The translations under genes were made by a program, and so were the position numbers. The notes below the pieces were generated by a model, which was given only the letters and a program-made list of their open reading frames with translations, was not told the DNA's origin and made no database searches. This document shows positions 26,030 through 34,856 of a DNA stretch of 64,000 nucleotides, one piece after another. Source of the DNA: a bacterium (GTDB lineage Bacteria; Electryoneota; Electryoneia; Electryoneales; Electryoneaceae); assembly GCA_020444425.1 (NCBI GenBank), contig JAHLLB010000003.1, positions 62,001 to 126,000 of the forward strand, read 5' to 3'. Numbering within the stretch: the first letter of the stretch is position 1; every line of letters starts with the position of its first letter.

Positions 26030-26773
26030 ATGTCACAGCTTCAGGATAAAGTAGCCCTGGTAACCGGCAGCGCCCGGGGTATCGGACGCGCGATTGCGGA
26101 AGAACTGGCACGTGAAGGCGCGACGGTCATCATCCACGACATCCTCGCGGATGCCGCGAAGGAGACCGCCGAGGAGTTTCGCAAGCAGGGATGGAAGGCG
26201 ACAGCGATCGCGAGCAATGTCGCGGTGGCGGAAGACGTGGAAGCTACTATCGCCCGTGTCCTGGCCGAGCATGAACGCATCGATATTCTCGTCAACAACG
26301 CTGGTGTCACCCGGGATAACCTTCTCATGCGGATGAAGGAAGAGGACTGGGACCTGGTGCTGACCGTGAATTTGAAGGGCGCGTTCCTGATGACCAAGGC
26401 GGTTACGCGTCCGATGATGAAACAGAAGTACGGCCGGATCGTGAACATGGCGTCCGTCGTTGGTGTGATGGGCAATGCCGGGCAGGCGAACTACTCGGCA
26501 AGCAAGGCCGGTCTGATCGGATTTACCAAGTCGATGGCGAAGGAGCTGGCGGCGCGTGGTGTGACCGTCAACGCGATCGCGCCCGGGTACATCGAAACCG
26601 AGATGACGGCGAAACTGCCGACGGCTGCGCGGGAAGTGTTTTTGCAGCAGACGCCGCTGGGACGTCCCGGCAAGCCGGAAGATGTCGCCCGCGCGGTGGC
26701 GTGGCTGGCATCGGACAACGCGGAATTCATCACCGGCCAGGTGCTGCATGTGGATGGCGGGATGGTGATGTAG
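26030..26773 (+). CDS. fabG: 3-oxoacyl-ACP reductase
   Basis: 247 residues, normal FabG length. NADPH-binding TGSARGIGRAI at 12-22, NNAG at 88-91, catalytic Ser in NMASVVG, YSASK near 153-157 and the terminal HVDGGMVM typical of FabG. Reduces the beta-keto group during fatty acid elongation. GAGAGAGGAAACG precedes the ATG. Genes fabD and acpP flank it in the usual order. Confidence 0.97.
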   Translation: MSQLQDKVALVTGSARGIGRAIAEELAREGATVIIHDILADAAKETAEEFRKQGWKATAIASNVAVAEDVEATIARVLAEHERIDILVNNAGVTRDNLLMRMKEEDWDLVLTVNLKGAFLMTKAVTRPMMKQKYGRIVNMASVVGVMGNAGQANYSASKAGLIGFTKSMAKELAARGVTVNAIAPGYIETEMTAKLPTAAREVFLQQTPLGRPGKPEDVARAVAWLASDNAEFITGQVLHVDGGMVM

Positions 26774-26837
26774 CGATAGCAAAGAACAGAAAACGATAGC
26801 AACAAAGAAAACACCCCATTGAGGAAGGAATTCAACC

Positions 26838-27083
26838 ATGGCAACCGACGAACAGATCAAGAAGGTCAAAGAGATCATCGCTGAGCAGCTTGGTGTGGAT
26901 ATGGGCGAAGTGACGATGGAAGCGTCGTTTATCGACGACCTCGGCGCGGACTCGCTGGATACGGTCGAGCTGGTGATGGCGTTCGAAGAGGCTTTCGACA
27001 TCGAAATCCCGGATGAGGACGCGGACAAGATGCAGACCGTCGGCTCCGCGATCGAGTACCTGGAATCGAAGATTAACGGTTGA
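26838..27083 (+). CDS. acpP: Acyl carrier protein
   Basis: 81 residues, strongly acidic. The phosphopantetheine attachment serine is S39 in [23 protein letters not shown] lies upstream of the ATG. Carries acyl chains for the whole cluster. Its stop lies 9 bp before the fabF ATG. Confidence 0.98.
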   Translation: MATDEQIKKVKEIIAEQLGVDMGEVTMEASFIDDLGADSLDTVELVMAFEEAFDIEIPDEDADKMQTVGSAIEYLESKING

Positions 27084-27091
27084 GCCGCTCT

Positions 27092-28333
27092 ATGGCGAAA
27101 CGCGTATTTGTCACGGGGATGGGGGCGATCTCTCCCATCGGCATCGGTGTCGATGCGACCTGGTCAGCGCTCGTGGACGGCGTCAGCGGTGCCGGTCCGA
27201 TCACTCGCTTCGACTCGTCGGAACACAAGACTCACTTCGCTTGCGAAGTCAAGGATTTTGATCCGGCGCAGTACATGGACCGTAAAGATGCCAAGCGAAT
27301 GGACTTGTTTTCCCAGTTCGCGATGGCCAGCGCGGTCGAAGCTGTAGAGATGGCGAGCCTTGACTTTGACAACGTCGATCCGGACCGGATGGGTGTCGTA
27401 TATGGTTCCGGTATGGGCGGGATGATGATCTACGAAGAGCAGATGACCAAGCTGAATGAAGCCGGCCCGAGCCGGATCAGTCCGCTGTTCATCCCAATGC
27501 TGATCGGCGACATCATTCCCGGCCACATCTCGATGCGCTACAACATGAAGGGCCCGAACTACGGTGTACAGTCGGCGTGTGCCACGTCGTCCCACGCCCT
27601 CGGGCTGGCCTTCATGCACCTGCGCGCCGGTGATGCGGACGTGATGGTTTCCGGCGGTTCGGAAGCGCCGTTGACCCGGCTCGGCACAGCGGGGTTCAAC
27701 AGCGCGCGCACGTTGTCAACGCGCAACGACGATCCGATGCACGCCAGCCGTCCGTTTGACAAGGATCGAGACGGCTTCGTGATGGCGGAAGGCGCGGCGA
27801 CGTTCGTGCTTGAGACCGAGGAACACGCCAAGGCTCGCGGCGCGAAGATTTACGCCGAGCTGGCGGGTTACGGTTTCACGGGCGACGCGCATCACCTGAC
27901 TGCACCCGCGCCGGATCATGAGGGCGCGCAGCGGTCCATGCGTCAGGCGCTGAAATCCGCCGGGCTGACGGTCGAGGACGTTGACTACATCAACGCGCAC
28001 GGCACGTCAACCGAACTCAACGATCTCAATGAGACCATTGCGATCAAGAAGGTGTTCGGGGATCATGCCCGTGTCGCGGCGATCAGCTCGACGAAGTCGA
28101 TGACCGGGCATTTGCTCGGTGCGGCCGGTGCGATGGAGATGCTCGCGTGCGTGAAAGCGTTGCGCGAAGGGATCATCCCCCCAACGATTAACTACGAGAC
28201 CCCCGATCCCGAATGCGATCTCGATTTTACGCCGAACAAGGCAGTCAAACGCGAGATCAAGGTTGCAATGTCGAACACATTTGGTTTTGGTGGTCACAAC
28301 GCGTCGCTCGTGTTAAAACGAGTCGACGACTGA
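27092..28333 (+). CDS. fabF: 3-oxoacyl-ACP synthase II
   Basis: 413 residues from ATG 27092; an in-frame TTG at 27080 overlaps the acpP stop. Elongating condensing enzyme. C163 in QSACATSSHAL, the two histidines in NAHGTST and TKSMTGHLLGAAG, and the terminal NTFGFGGHNASLVLKR identify FabF. No strong ribosome binding site precedes it, so translational coupling to acpP is likely. Confidence 0.97.
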   Translation: MAKRVFVTGMGAISPIGIGVDATWSALVDGVSGAGPITRFDSSEHKTHFACEVKDFDPAQYMDRKDAKRMDLFSQFAMASAVEAVEMASLDFDNVDPDRMGVVYGSGMGGMMIYEEQMTKLNEAGPSRISPLFIPMLIGDIIPGHISMRYNMKGPNYGVQSACATSSHALGLAFMHLRAGDADVMVSGGSEAPLTRLGTAGFNSARTLSTRNDDPMHASRPFDKDRDGFVMAEGAATFVLETEEHAKARGAKIYAELAGYGFTGDAHHLTAPAPDHEGAQRSMRQALKSAGLTVEDVDYINAHGTSTELNDLNETIAIKKVFGDHARVAAISSTKSMTGHLLGAAGAMEMLACVKALREGIIPPTINYETPDPECDLDFTPNKAVKREIKVAMSNTFGFGGHNASLVLKRVDD

Positions 28334-28346
28334 CGGGAGCAGTCCG

Positions 28347-29135
28347 GTGAGGTGGTGGCCAAGCTGGCTACGGTTCGGAAGAAAACGTTCTCGCCGTCCC
28401 GGGGCTCAGTGGTCGATGTCCCAGTTGGAGAACAAGATCGGGTATCGGTTTAAGGACCGCGATCTGCTCGACAGTGCGCTGAAACATCGTAGTGTCATCG
28501 TCACAACCGGCGAAACCCGTGAGGACACAAACGAGCGTCTCGAGTTTCTCGGTGACGCGGTGCTGGATCTGATCGTGCGGGAAGCGTTGCTGGAGTTATT
28601 TCCCGGCGCACGGGAAGGCCAGCTCACCCGTTACAAGAGTCAGCAAGTCAGCGGACGGCAGCTCGCTCGCCTCGCCCGGCAGATGGAGCTTGGGCAGTAT
28701 CTCCAGATGAGCCAGGGGGAGGAACGCAGCGGTGGACGCAGCCGCAGCAGCATTCTCGAAGACGCAATGGAAGCGTTGATCGGTGCGATTTACCTGGACG
28801 GTGGTCTGCCACCAGCCCGGAAATTCATCGAACGCTTCATTTCACAGAAGGTGCGGCCCGGCCATGAACCGGAACGGGATCGCAACCACAAGAGCCTGTT
28901 GCTTGAGCACGTGCAGTCTCGTGGCATGAAGCATCCGACATACCGTGTGGTCAGTGAAAACGGTCCGGATCATGCCAAGGTCTTCACGGTGGAGGTTGTC
29001 GTTGAGGACAAGGTGTTCGGCTCGGGCCATGGAAAAAGTAAGAAACAAGCGGAACAGAGTGCGGCACGCGAAGCCCTGAAGCATTTGCGGAGTTCTGACA
29101 GCGGTAACGATGCGGACGTTGAGTTGGAGTCGTAG
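28347..29135 (+). CDS. rnc: Ribonuclease III
   Basis: 262 residues from GTG 28347. Cleaves double-stranded RNA in rRNA and mRNA processing. Signature NERLEFLGDAVLDL near 62-75, second acidic motif EDAMEALIGAIYLDGG, then a C-terminal double-stranded-RNA-binding domain (NHKSLLLEHVQSRG...KSKKQAEQSAAREAL). About 25 basic residues precede the catalytic domain. It closes the fab cluster, as in many bacteria. Confidence 0.96.
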   Translation: MRWWPSWLRFGRKRSRRPGAQWSMSQLENKIGYRFKDRDLLDSALKHRSVIVTTGETREDTNERLEFLGDAVLDLIVREALLELFPGAREGQLTRYKSQQVSGRQLARLARQMELGQYLQMSQGEERSGGRSRSSILEDAMEALIGAIYLDGGLPPARKFIERFISQKVRPGHEPERDRNHKSLLLEHVQSRGMKHPTYRVVSENGPDHAKVFTVEVVVEDKVFGSGHGKSKKQAEQSAAREALKHLRSSDSGNDADVELES

Positions 29136-29231
29136 CGTCCCGGAGTTTTGCAGGTAGCTGGATGGGCAGGACGGAGTCGCCAGACAATTGGACATCACCA
29201 CGGACCCCCCGCGGCGCAAGGAGGAAGAGGT

Positions 29232-30389
29232 ATGGATTACCATCTTGACGATTTCCAACAGGAACTGGTAGCGCAGGCGAATCGTATCGGACGGGAGAAG
29301 ATTCGGCCGGTTGCCGCGGAGTTGGATATATCAGGCGAATTTCCGTGGGACATCGTGAAGATCTTCGCGGATTCCGGTTTCTACGGCCTCTGGGTTCCGG
29401 AAGAATACGGCGGTGTCAGCCGCGGCATCATGGATCTCGTGCTGGTCACCGAAGAATTGTCGAAATTCTGCGGCGGCATCTCGCTGGCCGTTGCGGCGAG
29501 CGCGTTGGGCACCTTCCCGATCGTAATTTCCGGCAACGACGCACAGAAAGAGAAATTCCTGCCGATGCTGGCTGCCGGTGAAGGGCTGGCCGCGTTTGGG
29601 CTCACTGAAGCGTCCGCCGGTTCGGACGCCGGTTCGATCCAGACCCGTGCGGAGAAGAAGGGCGACAAGTACATCCTGAACGGGTCGAAGGTGTTCATTA
29701 CCAACGGCGGCGTGGCGAAGGTGTACACCGTGATCGCCAGCACCGATCCGGAAAAAGGGACCCGTGGCGCGAGCGCGTTCATCGTCGAGGACGGTACACC
29801 GGGCTTCACCTTCGGCAAGAAGGAAGACAAGATGGGCATCCGCGCTTCAGCGACGATGGAGCTCGTCTTCGACAACTGTGAGATCCCGGCAGAGAACCTG
29901 ATCGGCCGTGAGGGCGAAGGGTTCATGGTCGCGATGAAGACGCTCGATAGAAGCCGTCCCGGAGTCGCCGCGCAGGCGCTCGGGATCGCGGCAGGCGCGC
30001 TGGATCTTTCGGTCCAGTACGCGTCCCAACGTGAACAGTTCGGCCAGAGCATCATCCGTTTCCAGGCGATCCAGACCATGCTCTCCGATATGGCGACCAA
30101 GGTCGAGGCCGCGCGCGCGATGCTGTATGCGACAGCCCGGATGATTGACGGTGGCGCGAAGTCGTACGCGAAAGAATCGGCGATGTGCAAGGTGTACGCG
30201 TCCGACGTGGCGATGGATGTGACCACGGATGCGGTGCAGATCTTCGGCGGGTACGGCTACATGCGGGACTACCCGGTGGAGAAGATGATGCGTGACGCCA
30301 AGATCACTCAGATCTACGAAGGCACAAACCAGATTCAGAGGATGGTCATCGCGCGTAACCTGATCAAGGAAGCGCAGCGGGCGTCATAA
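29232..30389 (+). CDS. Acyl-CoA dehydrogenase
   Basis: 385 residues from ATG 29232 with GAGGAAGAGG upstream. FAD-dependent alpha,beta-dehydrogenation of an acyl-CoA. Signatures: AFGLTEASAGSDAGSIQT, FITNGG, GFMVAMKTLDRSRPGVAAQALG, QIFGGYGYMRDYPVEKMMRDAKI and the catalytic Glu in IYEGTNQIQR. Closest in pattern to short-chain (butyryl-CoA) dehydrogenases. No etfAB or other beta-oxidation genes are adjacent. A terminator follows. Confidence 0.93.
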   Translation: MDYHLDDFQQELVAQANRIGREKIRPVAAELDISGEFPWDIVKIFADSGFYGLWVPEEYGGVSRGIMDLVLVTEELSKFCGGISLAVAASALGTFPIVISGNDAQKEKFLPMLAAGEGLAAFGLTEASAGSDAGSIQTRAEKKGDKYILNGSKVFITNGGVAKVYTVIASTDPEKGTRGASAFIVEDGTPGFTFGKKEDKMGIRASATMELVFDNCEIPAENLIGREGEGFMVAMKTLDRSRPGVAAQALGIAAGALDLSVQYASQREQFGQSIIRFQAIQTMLSDMATKVEAARAMLYATARMIDGGAKSYAKESAMCKVYASDVAMDVTTDAVQIFGGYGYMRDYPVEKMMRDAKITQIYEGTNQIQRMVIARNLIKEAQRAS

Positions 30390-30412
30390 AATTGAGTTAA
30401 ATAGCATAGTCC

Positions 30413-30454
30413 AAGCCGGTTTCCTCTTCAGATGGCAACCGGCTTGCGCTGTTT
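30413..30454 (+). terminator. Terminator after acyl-CoA dehydrogenase
   Basis: AAGCCGGTT (30413-30421) pairs perfectly with AACCGGCTT (30437-30445), followed by GCGCTGTTTT. It separates the acyl-CoA dehydrogenase from the AT-rich gene. Confidence 0.7.
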
Positions 30455-30467
30455 TAAGGTGGAAAAA

Positions 30468-31115
30468 ATGGACTTCAACGAAGCTAACGAAATCCTCCAA
30501 AACTTTAGTGGTGAAAAATTAAGTTCAACAATATCAAGAATTGAAAACGAATTAATGGAAACTGACGTATACAATATATATAATAAATATAATATAAATG
30601 ATGATTTAGTGAAAGTTGCTATAAAGGTGAAAGAGCTTTCAAGCAAAATAAATATCATATTGCATTCAGTAGCAATATTGAAGTGTTTGCCGCTTATTTT
30701 AAAACAAGATGAAGTTATTGAAAATATTTCATTAGGTGCTGGTAATACGGGAAAAGAATTTGATCTTGAAACAAATAGAAGAGTTGCGGAATTTAAGTTC
30801 ATATTTTGGAGAGGTGGTTCGGAAAGTATAAGGCAAAACTCGATATTTAAAGATTTTTTCGGCTTAGCAGAAGATGAATCAAACAAAGAAAAATATTTGT
30901 ATGTATTAAGTACGGATCACGTAGTGAAGTTTTTAGAAAGTAATAGGAGTATGAATTCGATATTAAGTAGAAATGTTGGCTTAAAATCTAAATTTGAAAC
31001 GATCTACGGAGATAAAATTATGTACATAAGAGAATATTATGAAATAAAGAAAAATATAGTTAAAATTAAGGATGTGTCGAAGATAGTTTTTGATGAACCC
31101 TTAAGATTGAGGTAA
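30468..31115 (+). CDS. AT-rich islet gene: PD-(D/E)XK nuclease-like hypothetical protein
   Basis: 215 residues from ATG 30468, which follows AAGGTGG. The DNA is strikingly AT-rich and codons end in A/T, unlike every neighbour, indicating recent transfer. No signal peptide. The N-terminal 90 residues are helical; then FDLETNRRVAEFKFIFWRGG gives D99, E108-x-K110 with hydrophobic flanks, the layout of a PD-(D/E)XK nuclease core. This is followed by conserved-looking RGGSESIRQNSIFKDFFGL and YLYVLSTDH. I do not recognise a named family. It stops 2 bp before asd and supplies that gene's GAGG site. A lone defence or restriction nuclease is inference; no methylase or antitoxin gene is adjacent. Confidence 0.8.
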   Translation: MDFNEANEILQNFSGEKLSSTISRIENELMETDVYNIYNKYNINDDLVKVAIKVKELSSKINIILHSVAILKCLPLILKQDEVIENISLGAGNTGKEFDLETNRRVAEFKFIFWRGGSESIRQNSIFKDFFGLAEDESNKEKYLYVLSTDHVVKFLESNRSMNSILSRNVGLKSKFETIYGDKIMYIREYYEIKKNIVKIKDVSKIVFDEPLRLR

Positions 31116-31117
31116 TC

Positions 31118-32095
31118 ATGAAAATCGCAATCGGTGGCGCATCGGGACTGGTCGGTCAGACATTACTCGAGTTGCTCGCACAGGATCCGTGGACAAAGCA
31201 CCAGGTGGTTGCGTTTTCCAGCGAGCGATCAGCCGGGGGAGAGGTGTTGCGTGGTGGCGAACGGTTGCCGTTGCAGCCTCTGCCGGAGGATCCACCGATT
31301 GGGGTTGAGGTGCTGCTCAGCGCGTTGCCGAACGATGTCGCGAAACGGATCGTACCCCGTTGGCGCGATGCGAACGTGCTGGTCATCGATAAGAGCAGTG
31401 TCTTCCGAATGCAATATGACGTGCCGCTGGTGATACCCGAGGTGAACGGAAAGATCGTCGAGCGGTCGCACCGTCTCATCGCAACGCCGAATTGCACCAC
31501 GACTCCGGTCGCGGTGGCGTTGAAACCGATTCGTGACGAGGTCGGCATTACCGACGTCCGTGTCGCCAGTTACCAGTCGGTATCGGGTGCGGGCAGCGCG
31601 GCGATGGACGCGTGGGCGGCGGAAGAACGCGGGCATGCGGTGAAGAATTCGCCGCTCGGTGCAACGATGCACCGGAACGTGATCCCGTTGATCGGCGGGC
31701 TGGACGAACACGGTCACTCCAGCGAGGAACGCAAGCTGTCGCGTGAGCTGTCGAAGATTCTCGACCTGATCGGCCTGCCGGTAGAGAGTACCAGTGTGCG
31801 GGTGCCGGTCGCCGCCGGGCATGGCATGGCGGTGGAAGTCGGGACGGAGAAGGACATCACGCCGGAGCAGGCGATCGCGTGGTGGAAGGCGATGCCGGGT
31901 GTGGTGGTGCACACGAATCCTGGGAAACCGCCGACACCGCTGGACGCCGCGGGCAACGACGACGTTCACATCGGCCGGGTGCGCCGTCCGATCAGCCGCA
32001 AGAATGCGCTGTTGTTCTGGGTCGTTTCGGACAACCTGCGCAAGGGTGCGGCGACCAACTCACTGCAGATCCTCAAGACCTGGATGTCACTGTAG
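31118..32095 (+). CDS. asd: Aspartate-semialdehyde dehydrogenase
   Basis: 325 residues. Makes aspartate semialdehyde for lysine/diaminopimelate, threonine and methionine. GASGLVGQTLLELL NADP loop, catalytic C126 in TPNCTTTP, SYQSVSGAG, catalytic His in VAAGHGMAV, and the C-terminal DNLRKGAATNSLQIL typical of Asd. The ribosome binding site GAGG lies inside the last codons of the AT-rich gene, so asd may be read with it. Its end overlaps the end of convergent glnE by 9 bp. Confidence 0.94.
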   Translation: MKIAIGGASGLVGQTLLELLAQDPWTKHQVVAFSSERSAGGEVLRGGERLPLQPLPEDPPIGVEVLLSALPNDVAKRIVPRWRDANVLVIDKSSVFRMQYDVPLVIPEVNGKIVERSHRLIATPNCTTTPVAVALKPIRDEVGITDVRVASYQSVSGAGSAAMDAWAAEERGHAVKNSPLGATMHRNVIPLIGGLDEHGHSSEERKLSRELSKILDLIGLPVESTSVRVPVAAGHGMAVEVGTEKDITPEQAIAWWKAMPGVVVHTNPGKPPTPLDAAGNDDVHIGRVRRPISRKNALLFWVVSDNLRKGAATNSLQILKTWMSL

Positions 32096-34696
32096 AGAAC
32101 CGACTTCGTTGGCCATCGTTTCGTACAATTTGCGCCCGAACGCGCTGATCTCATCCCACCGCGACCGGATCTCATCCACACTTAAGCCTGCTGCTTCGGC
32201 GAATCGTTCGCCTTCCGGGCCGGACACCGGAACGTCGCCGCGCCGGTGCGCGCTGGCAAACGTTTGCACCAACTCCCAGCGCCGCAGCTCGGTGTAGCAG
32301 TCCAACGCCCGCCGCCAGTCGGTTTCGTGGGTGTGATCCCGGGATTCGAGCAGCCGCAGACGTGTGAACAGCGAGTCGCCGGACCCATTGGTGGTCAGGC
32401 CGGTGCGCCAGAACGCGAACATCACCGCGAACTCGAAATCCATCATCCCACCGCGCGCTTTCTTGATCCGTAGCACGCCTTGCTTTGCCCGCGCGAGCTC
32501 GCTGGCTTTTTTCCGCGCCTGGTGAATACGTGGCATCTCATCCGGCTGCGGCGGCATCGCGGCGAACTCTTTCAGCAGATGCTGCGCGTTGGTGCCAACC
32601 CAACGGTCGCCGGTGATGTAGCGGGAACGCGCCAGCGCCAGCTTCTCCCAGGTGGCAGCACGTGTTGTGAGGTAATTTTCCAGCCGCGAGAGGGTGACGC
32701 ACAGCGGTGCGCCGGAACCTTCTGGACGCAGCCGGGCGTCCGGGGTCAGCCGTCCGTTGAGCGACAGAGTGCTGAGGAAATCGGTGACGGTGTATACAGC
32801 GTCCGACAGCATGTCCGATTCGGCTTCGTCGCAGATGAAGAGCAGGTCGAGGTCACCGTCCGGTGACAGTTCACGCCCGCCCCATTTTCCGCTGGCGAGC
32901 AGCGCGATGCCGGGGTGCTGACCGGTTGCATCGAGCATCCCGCGTGCGAGCATCGTAGTGAGTTTGTCGACGCCATGAGTCCACGTTTCGGTCAATTCCT
33001 CAGGGCCGACCGCACCGGCGAGGAACGCTTCCCCGAGCTGGAAGGTGAGATCGCCCATCTGCTTGTTCAGCATCTCGAGCGTGCCCATCTCCGGCATCGG
33101 GTACGAGTTCGCGCCGAGACGTTCCCACAGGAACGGCCGTTGGTTTGCCTCTTCGACGATCCGGCGTCCATGCAACAGGATGCGCGAGATGTCACGCTTG
33201 TGTGTTGGACGTTCGCCGAACGCCATGTTCCAGGCTTCCGGCCCACCGTACGCCTGCACCGCGGCTTCAAGCCGGGCGAGAGCGTCGGTTGCGGACGGGG
33301 AGGTAAACAGCACTTCGGCATCGAACAGTCGGGTCGCGGGTCCCCAGCGTCCGGAGAGACGGTTGAGGATGGATTGTGCGCGTGAATCCAAGCGCCGGGC
33401 GCCCGGAATGGTGTCGGGTTCTGCTTGCGGGTCGATCGTGGCGGTTCCGGCGTATACAGCTTCAGCAGTATCCGGCAAAGCTTCCTCAAGGATATGTTGG
33501 ATGGACCGGCAGTGTTGCTGCCAGCGTGTCTCGAAAACCTGCGGAAGTATACCGAATGCGTACGCTGCTCGATTGTGAGCCAGATCACCGGGATCGGGCA
33601 CGGTGAACCGGGGTTTGCCCTCTTCGACCTGCAGGATGTGTTCGAGACGGCGGAGAAAGTGGTAGCTGTCGAGCAGCTGTCCCGCGTGATCGCTGGATAG
33701 CAGGTCCAGTTGTGCCAACCGGCGAAGCAACTCGGACACGCTGCCCTGCCGCAGGGATGGCTCGTGCGCCCCCTCGGCGATCTGGTACGATGCGACGAGG
33801 AACTCGATGTCACGAATGCCGCCGGGTGAGCGCTTCAAATCACGTGGGCGGGCGTTGTCGTGGATGCTGCGCAACGAACGCACGATGGCTGCCATTTTCG
33901 CCCGCACATCGCCACCCATCGCAAACAGGAAGTGGTTCAGCAGTTGCCGGAACCACGGCGGTTCTTCGCCGGAGACCGGCCGGGCGCGTAACCACGCGAT
34001 CCGTTCCCACGAGGACGCACGTTGCAGGAAGTAGCGTTCGGCGAGCGGCAGTGGCCACGCCAGCGGCCCAGCGTCTCCCTCGGGACGCAGGCGCAAGTCG
34101 ACGGTGTAGATCGGATTCTCGCGTGTGCCGGACATGCGTTTGTTCCAGTCCCGCACCAACCGGTCGCTGGTCTCCGGATTCAGTTCCGGGTCGGCGAAGA
34201 AAACGGGATCAATGTCGCTGGCGGCGTTGAGTTCGCGCCCGCCCCATTTCCCAAGAGCGTACAGCCGCAGCTGTGGTGGGTTGGCGTTGACAGCGGCGAG
34301 TGTTTGCCTGGACAGCCGGTCGGCGAGCTCGGCATAGGCGGCGGCGGACTGTTCGACGCTGAGTTCACCGGTTTGTTCCCGGGCGACGGTCCATAGCCAG
34401 GCGATGGTTTTGTTCGCAGCGAGCGGCAGGGACGGATTGTCAAGCAGCTCGCTGTCCCCGAGCGCCGAGGGCAGGTGGTCCGCGTAACGCACGGCGAGAT
34501 TGATCGGCGCATCCCCGGCGATGACAAGCGCCGCAAGCCGGGTTACGTGCTCCGGATTTGCGAGGATCGATTCCGCGACAGTGGCCGGCAACCGGTTGAG
34601 CATCGCGAGACGGCGGTCCCGTGCCTGCGGATCGGGATAGTCCGCGAGCCGGTCGTGCAACGTGGTGTGCAGTGTGGTGCCGGGATCGTCCATCAT
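32087..34696 (-). CDS. glnE: Glutamine synthetase adenylyltransferase/deadenylase
   Basis: 869 residues, near the 900-950 typical for GlnE. Two nucleotidyltransferase domains are visible: GKWGGRELNAASDIDPVFFA near 140-160 (deadenylating half) and GKWGGRELSPDGDLDLLFI near 595-613 (adenylating half), each with the D-x-D metal motif, separated by helical linkers containing RDIEFLVASYQ. It modifies GlnA according to nitrogen status together with a PII protein. Neither glnA nor glnB is in the window. Two ATGs stand in tandem at the start. Confidence 0.95.
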   Translation of the reverse strand: MMDDPGTTLHTTLHDRLADYPDPQARDRRLAMLNRLPATVAESILANPEHVTRLAALVIAGDAPINLAVRYADHLPSALGDSELLDNPSLPLAANKTIAWLWTVAREQTGELSVEQSAAAYAELADRLSRQTLAAVNANPPQLRLYALGKWGGRELNAASDIDPVFFADPELNPETSDRLVRDWNKRMSGTRENPIYTVDLRLRPEGDAGPLAWPLPLAERYFLQRASSWERIAWLRARPVSGEEPPWFRQLLNHFLFAMGGDVRAKMAAIVRSLRSIHDNARPRDLKRSPGGIRDIEFLVASYQIAEGAHEPSLRQGSVSELLRRLAQLDLLSSDHAGQLLDSYHFLRRLEHILQVEEGKPRFTVPDPGDLAHNRAAYAFGILPQVFETRWQQHCRSIQHILEEALPDTAEAVYAGTATIDPQAEPDTIPGARRLDSRAQSILNRLSGRWGPATRLFDAEVLFTSPSATDALARLEAAVQAYGGPEAWNMAFGERPTHKRDISRILLHGRRIVEEANQRPFLWERLGANSYPMPEMGTLEMLNKQMGDLTFQLGEAFLAGAVGPEELTETWTHGVDKLTTMLARGMLDATGQHPGIALLASGKWGGRELSPDGDLDLLFICDEAESDMLSDAVYTVTDFLSTLSLNGRLTPDARLRPEGSGAPLCVTLSRLENYLTTRAATWEKLALARSRYITGDRWVGTNAQHLLKEFAAMPPQPDEMPRIHQARKKASELARAKQGVLRIKKARGGMMDFEFAVMFAFWRTGLTTNGSGDSLFTRLRLLESRDHTHETDWRRALDCYTELRRWELVQTFASAHRRGDVPVSGPEGERFAEAAGLSVDEIRSRWDEISAFGRKLYETMANEVGSLQ

Positions 34697-34856
34697 GGCC
34701 GGAAGGTAGGGCGGTCACGGGATACGGGCAATTCTACACGGCAGAGGAATCCGGGAGCCCGTGGACAATCAGATGCAATCAGAGTCGTGATGGACTGGCG
34801 TTTCGCCCTGTTGAAGTGCCATGTTTCTCTGTTCCTGAAACGCGGAGGAGGTGGGG

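Noticed and set aside
32087-32095. Overlap of asd and glnE ends as a frameshift or error
   Set aside because: Both C-termini look complete for their families; a 9-bp convergent overlap is ordinary.
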